From contig JAEYWA010000245.1 in NCBI GenBank assembly GCA_023431385.1, positions 1-17,909 on the forward strand: a stretch of 17,909 nucleotides of DNA, in the 5' to 3' direction. Shown in pieces: positions 15,744 through 17,909 of the stretch. Under the pieces are notes generated by a model that was not told the DNA's origin, did no database searches, and saw only the letters and a program-made list of their open reading frames with translations. The DNA comes from Bacillota bacterium. GTDB taxonomy: Bacteria > Bacillota > Clostridia > Acetivibrionales > DSM-1351. Numbering within the stretch: position 1 is the first letter of the stretch; the number at the start of each line of letters is the position of its first letter. A program made the translations under genes and the position numbers.

Positions 15744-15990
15744 AAAAAATTCACACTTTCCTAGATAATAACAAAGGTGGCAAAGCCACTTTTGTCTGCG
15801 CATGGGCCTTTCCTCGCAGATAATGTTTTCATTGTACTTATTAGCTAGGGAAAATTTGGCACGCGCATAAATTAATAGTTTTTTATTGTCTAGGAAGACT
15901 TTTACATATCCCTTATACGCCTTTATCTGTGTGCATTCCAATACTCATTTTTTGCACAAAAAAATTTACACTTTCCTAGACAATAAAAAA
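15744..15990. repeat. Hairpin-rich repeat region between the T-box and transporter genes
   Basis: Two direct copies of a 28-base unit with the core CTTTCCTAGAYAATAA lie at 15744-15771 and 15959-15986 (26 of 28 identical). An inverted copy, TTTTTTATTGTCTAGGAA, is at 15879-15896 and pairs with TTCCTAGACAATAAAAAA at 15973-15990 over 18 bases. A worn inverted copy is near 15839-15855. Between the first two lie a hairpin with a three-base loop (15771-15781 with 15785-15795) and TCTGCG/CGCAGA (15795-15800, 15815-15820). This resembles a small non-autonomous mobile element or two nested ones. Confidence 0.6.
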
Positions 15991-16015
15991 ACGCCTCCTG
16001 TATAACACAGGGGCG
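15985..16015 (-). terminator. T-box intrinsic terminator
   Basis: On the minus strand CGCC-CCTGT pairs with ACAGG-A-GGCG with one bulged A around the loop GTTAT, and seven T residues follow. It directly follows the T-box sequence and is the off-state hairpin of the leader. Confidence 0.9.
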
Positions 16016-16279
16016 AATTCATCTCGCGGTACCACCTTGCTTCATTGTCTGCACAACCTCAGAGAACAACAATAATCGTTCTTCCTCTATAACGGGAGGA
16101 CCCCGAAAACACCTACAGGGCCTTTGCCGTTCAGTGTACAGCTATCGGGACGAATTCACAGTTACTACATCCCGCCCTCTCTCACCAATTAAAGGCTCTC
16201 TGTATGGTTTCGAAATTCTGTTACTACTTCCCGGTCATTGCTTTTAATTATATTGATTTGCATGTATAACTACTTTGTA
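15985..16279 (-). promoter_or_regulatory. T-box leader, probably phenylalanine-specific (UUC)
   Basis: This tRNA-sensing leader reads uncharged tRNA to allow transcription of the downstream genes. The T-box sequence AAGGTGGTACCGCG is at 16038-16025. Stem I runs from 16242 to 16140 with AGC/GCT at its base, a kink-turn-like loop, GGGA/TCCC, then the specifier loop with AGTAGTA (16228-16222) opposite GAATTCG (16157-16151), closed by ACAG/CTGT. GAA-TTC-G places UUC (Phe) at 16154-16152. The bulge reads UGGU, which pairs with a tRNA ending ACCA; this fits tRNA-Phe (A73) and argues against tRNA-Trp (G73). Distal GAGAG and GGTGAGAG motifs are present. The next gene downstream is the COG2984 binding protein. 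Confidence 0.88.
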
Positions 16280-16285
16280 ACCGCT

Positions 16286-16314
16286 ATTTTACTACAAGTA
16301 AAATATTATGTCAA
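16286..16314 (-). promoter_or_regulatory. Promoter of the T-box/transporter operon
   Basis: On the minus strand a perfect TTGACA (16309-16314) is 17 bases from TAAAAT (16286-16291). Transcription should begin near 16279, about 37 bases before Stem I. Confidence 0.8.
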
Positions 16315-16360
16315 CTAGTCGAGTTGTTCCATAATTATGCAAGTAATTCTTTAATATTTA

Positions 16361-16388
16361 TTATAGTAATAGTACCCTATTACTATAA
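16361..16388 (-). terminator. Inverted repeat downstream of the lipoprotein gene, possible terminator
   Basis: Perfect 12-base arms TTATAGTAATAG (16361-16372) and CTATTACTATAA (16377-16388) surround a 4-base loop. It lies about 50 bases after the stop of the minus-strand lipoprotein gene and just upstream of the T-box promoter. The stem is AT-rich and lacks a clean T run, so a terminator role is probable but unproven. Confidence 0.45.
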
Positions 16389-16435
16389 GCCCAAACTTAT
16401 TTTATCCTAAATTTGATTAAAAAGCCAATATATAT

Positions 16436-17227
16436 TTACATTGGGTTATTTTGCTTAAATACCTTCCACTTACCATTCTGTTTAATATAGTAGAAGGAAA
16501 CTGTATAATCACTGTCTTTTTCTACCGTAACAAGCAAATCCGGGTTATTATCCTTATTAACATCAATGGCACACTTGATATTTTTTTTAGCCTCATTTGG
16601 CAAATCCTCGGTTTTAATATTCCTTATATCAAGATTTCTCGCATACTCTACGGCAGGATATATGCAGCATACATCGAAAGGACATTCCCCAACTCTCCCT
16701 GGTATCGGAGAACAACTTAGAATCTCTTTATTAACAATATCCCCAACCTCAATATTAAACCAGGTTATTGTGGATTTATCAGAAATATCTTCAGCGCCCT
16801 CCTTTATTTTTTGTATAGGAGCGCTGAATTCGTGAATATCTACTGCTATAGGAACGATTGTTACAAGTGCTCCTGCTTCAGGCTTTTTGTGCATTGTAAA
16901 CATTACTCCAGCTTCAATATACGGGGGCTCATAGCGGCCATCTTTATCCTTTATATCAGATATTCTATAAATACTTGTGTAGGTAAAGTCTATTATATCA
17001 TTTGTTCCCTTTTCCTTATGAGTATCAATTTTTTCTTCTATTGTTGGCTGATATTGCGTAACTGTACTATTACTAGTATCTTTGTTTGTAGCAGACTTGG
17101 ATGAATTGCTGTTGGCATTGGTATTAGCAATAGTTTGGCTAATCCTATCCTCTAAATTTTCTCTTTTGTCTCCGCATCCTGAAAAAACCAGAATAGCTAT
17201 TACTAATATTAGAAAAACTTTCCTCAT
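16436..17227 (-). CDS. Lipoprotein of unknown function with a DxNxD calcium-type loop
   Basis: I do not recognise this 263-residue protein. Residues 1-18 are a lipoprotein signal (FSGC, Cys18). A Ser/Thr/Asn/Lys-rich linker (about 25-60) follows, then a globular domain with five cysteines (172, 182, 187, 188, 219). At 222-230 DVNKDNNPD has the spacing of a calcium-binding loop of the EF-hand/dockerin/FG-GAP kind, and the C-terminus (VSFYYIKQNGKWKVFK) looks like the beta-hairpin that often follows in small VCBS-like or DUF extracellular repeats. It has no dockerin duplication. ATG start with GGAGGT four bases upstream. It is transcribed alone, divergent from the DUF2975-like gene. Location outside the membrane is well supported; function is open. 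Confidence 0.8.
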   Translation of the reverse strand: MRKVFLILVIAILVFSGCGDKRENLEDRISQTIANTNANSNSSKSATNKDTSNSTVTQYQPTIEEKIDTHKEKGTNDIIDFTYTSIYRISDIKDKDGRYEPPYIEAGVMFTMHKKPEAGALVTIVPIAVDIHEFSAPIQKIKEGAEDISDKSTITWFNIEVGDIVNKEILSCSPIPGRVGECPFDVCCIYPAVEYARNLDIRNIKTEDLPNEAKKNIKCAIDVNKDNNPDLLVTVEKDSDYTVSFYYIKQNGKWKVFKQNNPM

Positions 17228-17390
17228 TATGACCTCCGAACATCTATGTAATAAATATTACCATATATATTAATTATTGTATATGTAAGGATAATACTAA
17301 TGAAATACAATCTGTATTAATTCAACAAGCACTATGCTTTAAAATTAATTGAAATTCGATTATTTTTTATTATTTTATATTATATTATTA

Positions 17391-17419
17391 TTGACAAACG
17401 ATAATTATAGGTGTATATT
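17391..17419 (+). promoter_or_regulatory. Promoter of the DUF2975-like gene
   Basis: TTGACA (17391-17396), 17 bases, TATATT (17414-17419): a near-consensus sigma-A promoter about 80 bases before the start codon. The rest of the 273-bp gap (17228-17500) is AT-rich and shows nothing else clear apart from a short AATGA/TCATT repeat at about 17449-17463. Confidence 0.7.
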
Positions 17420-17500
17420 ACAATAAAGACAATAATGTTGGTTAGTGAAATGATACCGTCATTATAATGAAAAATGATAGATTGCTAATCGGAGGATTTT

Positions 17501-17909
17501 ATGAAACTGCAATTACCCGGACAAAGGAATTTGAGTTACTTTGTAGAAGTTTTATGTACGGTATTCCAGGTAATGGGTGTAATACTTGTGATATCTCTTC
17601 CCTGGACACTGAATAACTACCTGATCTTTAAAAACAGTTATGTATCGGAGAACGTCTACTATTCAATGCTTGTTCTTCTGGTTTTATCAGGAATCTGCGC
17701 ATTCTGTATTCTGGGGCAGGCAAAAAAAATTCTTCACAACATTAATAAAAAGGATCCTTTCACCTTTGAAACGGCTAATAGGATCAAGTATATATCCTAT
17801 TGGTGTTTACCCATAGCATTTGCTTACCTTATAGCAATATATTTTATCCCGTCAGCATTTGTATTACTTGTTGGTCTTACCTTTTTATTTCTCTCGGCCT
17901 GTATTTTTA
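17501..17909 (+). CDS. DUF2975-like membrane protein, 3' end beyond the window
   Basis: An open frame from ATG 17501 runs off the window (136 residues seen, no stop). GGAGGA lies four bases before the ATG. There are hydrophobic segments at about 13-33, 54-73, 100-118 and 119-136. Between the second and third is INKKDPFTFETANRIKYI (81-98), the PF...N..RI motif typical of DUF2975 small membrane proteins. In Firmicutes these are commonly followed by a Cro/CI-type HTH regulator gene, which would lie just outside. Function of the family is unknown. The call rests on the motif and the membrane layout. Confidence 0.7.
   Translation, partial: MKLQLPGQRNLSYFVEVLCTVFQVMGVILVISLPWTLNNYLIFKNSYVSENVYYSMLVLLVLSGICAFCILGQAKKILHNINKKDPFTFETANRIKYISYWCLPIAFAYLIAIYFIPSAFVLLVGLTFLFLSACIF

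Noticed and set aside
15732..15941. 69-codon minus-strand frame between the T-box and the transporter operon
   Set aside because: It starts at TTG without a ribosome binding site and is built from the repeated CCTAGACAATAA units and hairpins, so the open frame is best explained by the repeats.
1..17909. CRISPR array, tRNA or rRNA genes, prophage or insertion sequence with transposase
   Set aside because: No regularly spaced repeats, no cloverleaf or rRNA sequence, and no transposase, integrase or phage gene was seen.

Overview
The window looks like chromosome from a low-GC, Gram-positive, mesophilic cellulolytic clostridium, most likely of the Ruminiclostridium (Clostridium cellulolyticum/papyrosolvens) type. 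The basis is AT-rich intergenic DNA, strong GGAGG ribosome binding sites with some GTG/TTG starts, lipoprotein signal peptides, a T-box leader, and a set of plant-polysaccharide enzymes (GH3, CE7, GH94). This placement is inference from gene content; no rRNA or other phylogenetic marker is present.

Left part (1-8150). A small zinc-ribbon protein with an acidic tail ends at a terminator. It is followed by about 200 bp carrying a cluster of DnaA-box sequences, including three perfect TTATNCACA boxes within 30 bp. Next come a GH3 beta-glucosidase lipoprotein (-), a divergent cytoplasmic CE7 acetyl esterase (+), a methyl-accepting chemotaxis protein (-) and a GH94 glycoside phosphorylase (+). These are separately transcribed genes rather than one operon. 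Together they suggest hydrolysis of oligosaccharides at the cell surface, and deacetylation and phosphorolysis inside the cell.

Middle part (8150-12870). A zinc-type ABC transporter lacking a binding protein (znuB and znuC, -) has copies of an intergenic repeat on both sides of znuB. The ATPase has an unusual cysteine-rich N-terminus. An 800-bp gap follows. Its right half looks like a long, structured 5' leader for transketolase (tkt, +), which links hexose and pentose phosphate metabolism.

Right part (12870-17909). A TrpXYZ-type (COG2984/COG4120/COG1101) ABC transporter operon on the minus strand (binding lipoprotein, permease, ATPase) lies downstream of a T-box leader. That leader reads best as phenylalanine-specific (UUC specifier, UGGU acceptor pairing). 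Between the T-box terminator and the first gene sits about 250 bp of repeated, hairpin-forming sequence that looks inserted. The window ends with an unrecognised lipoprotein (-) and the start of a DUF2975-like membrane protein (+) that runs off the edge.

Specificity of GH94, of the metal transporter and of the T-box transporter cannot be settled from sequence reading alone. Several ORF starts were moved inward to the start codon that has the ribosome binding site.
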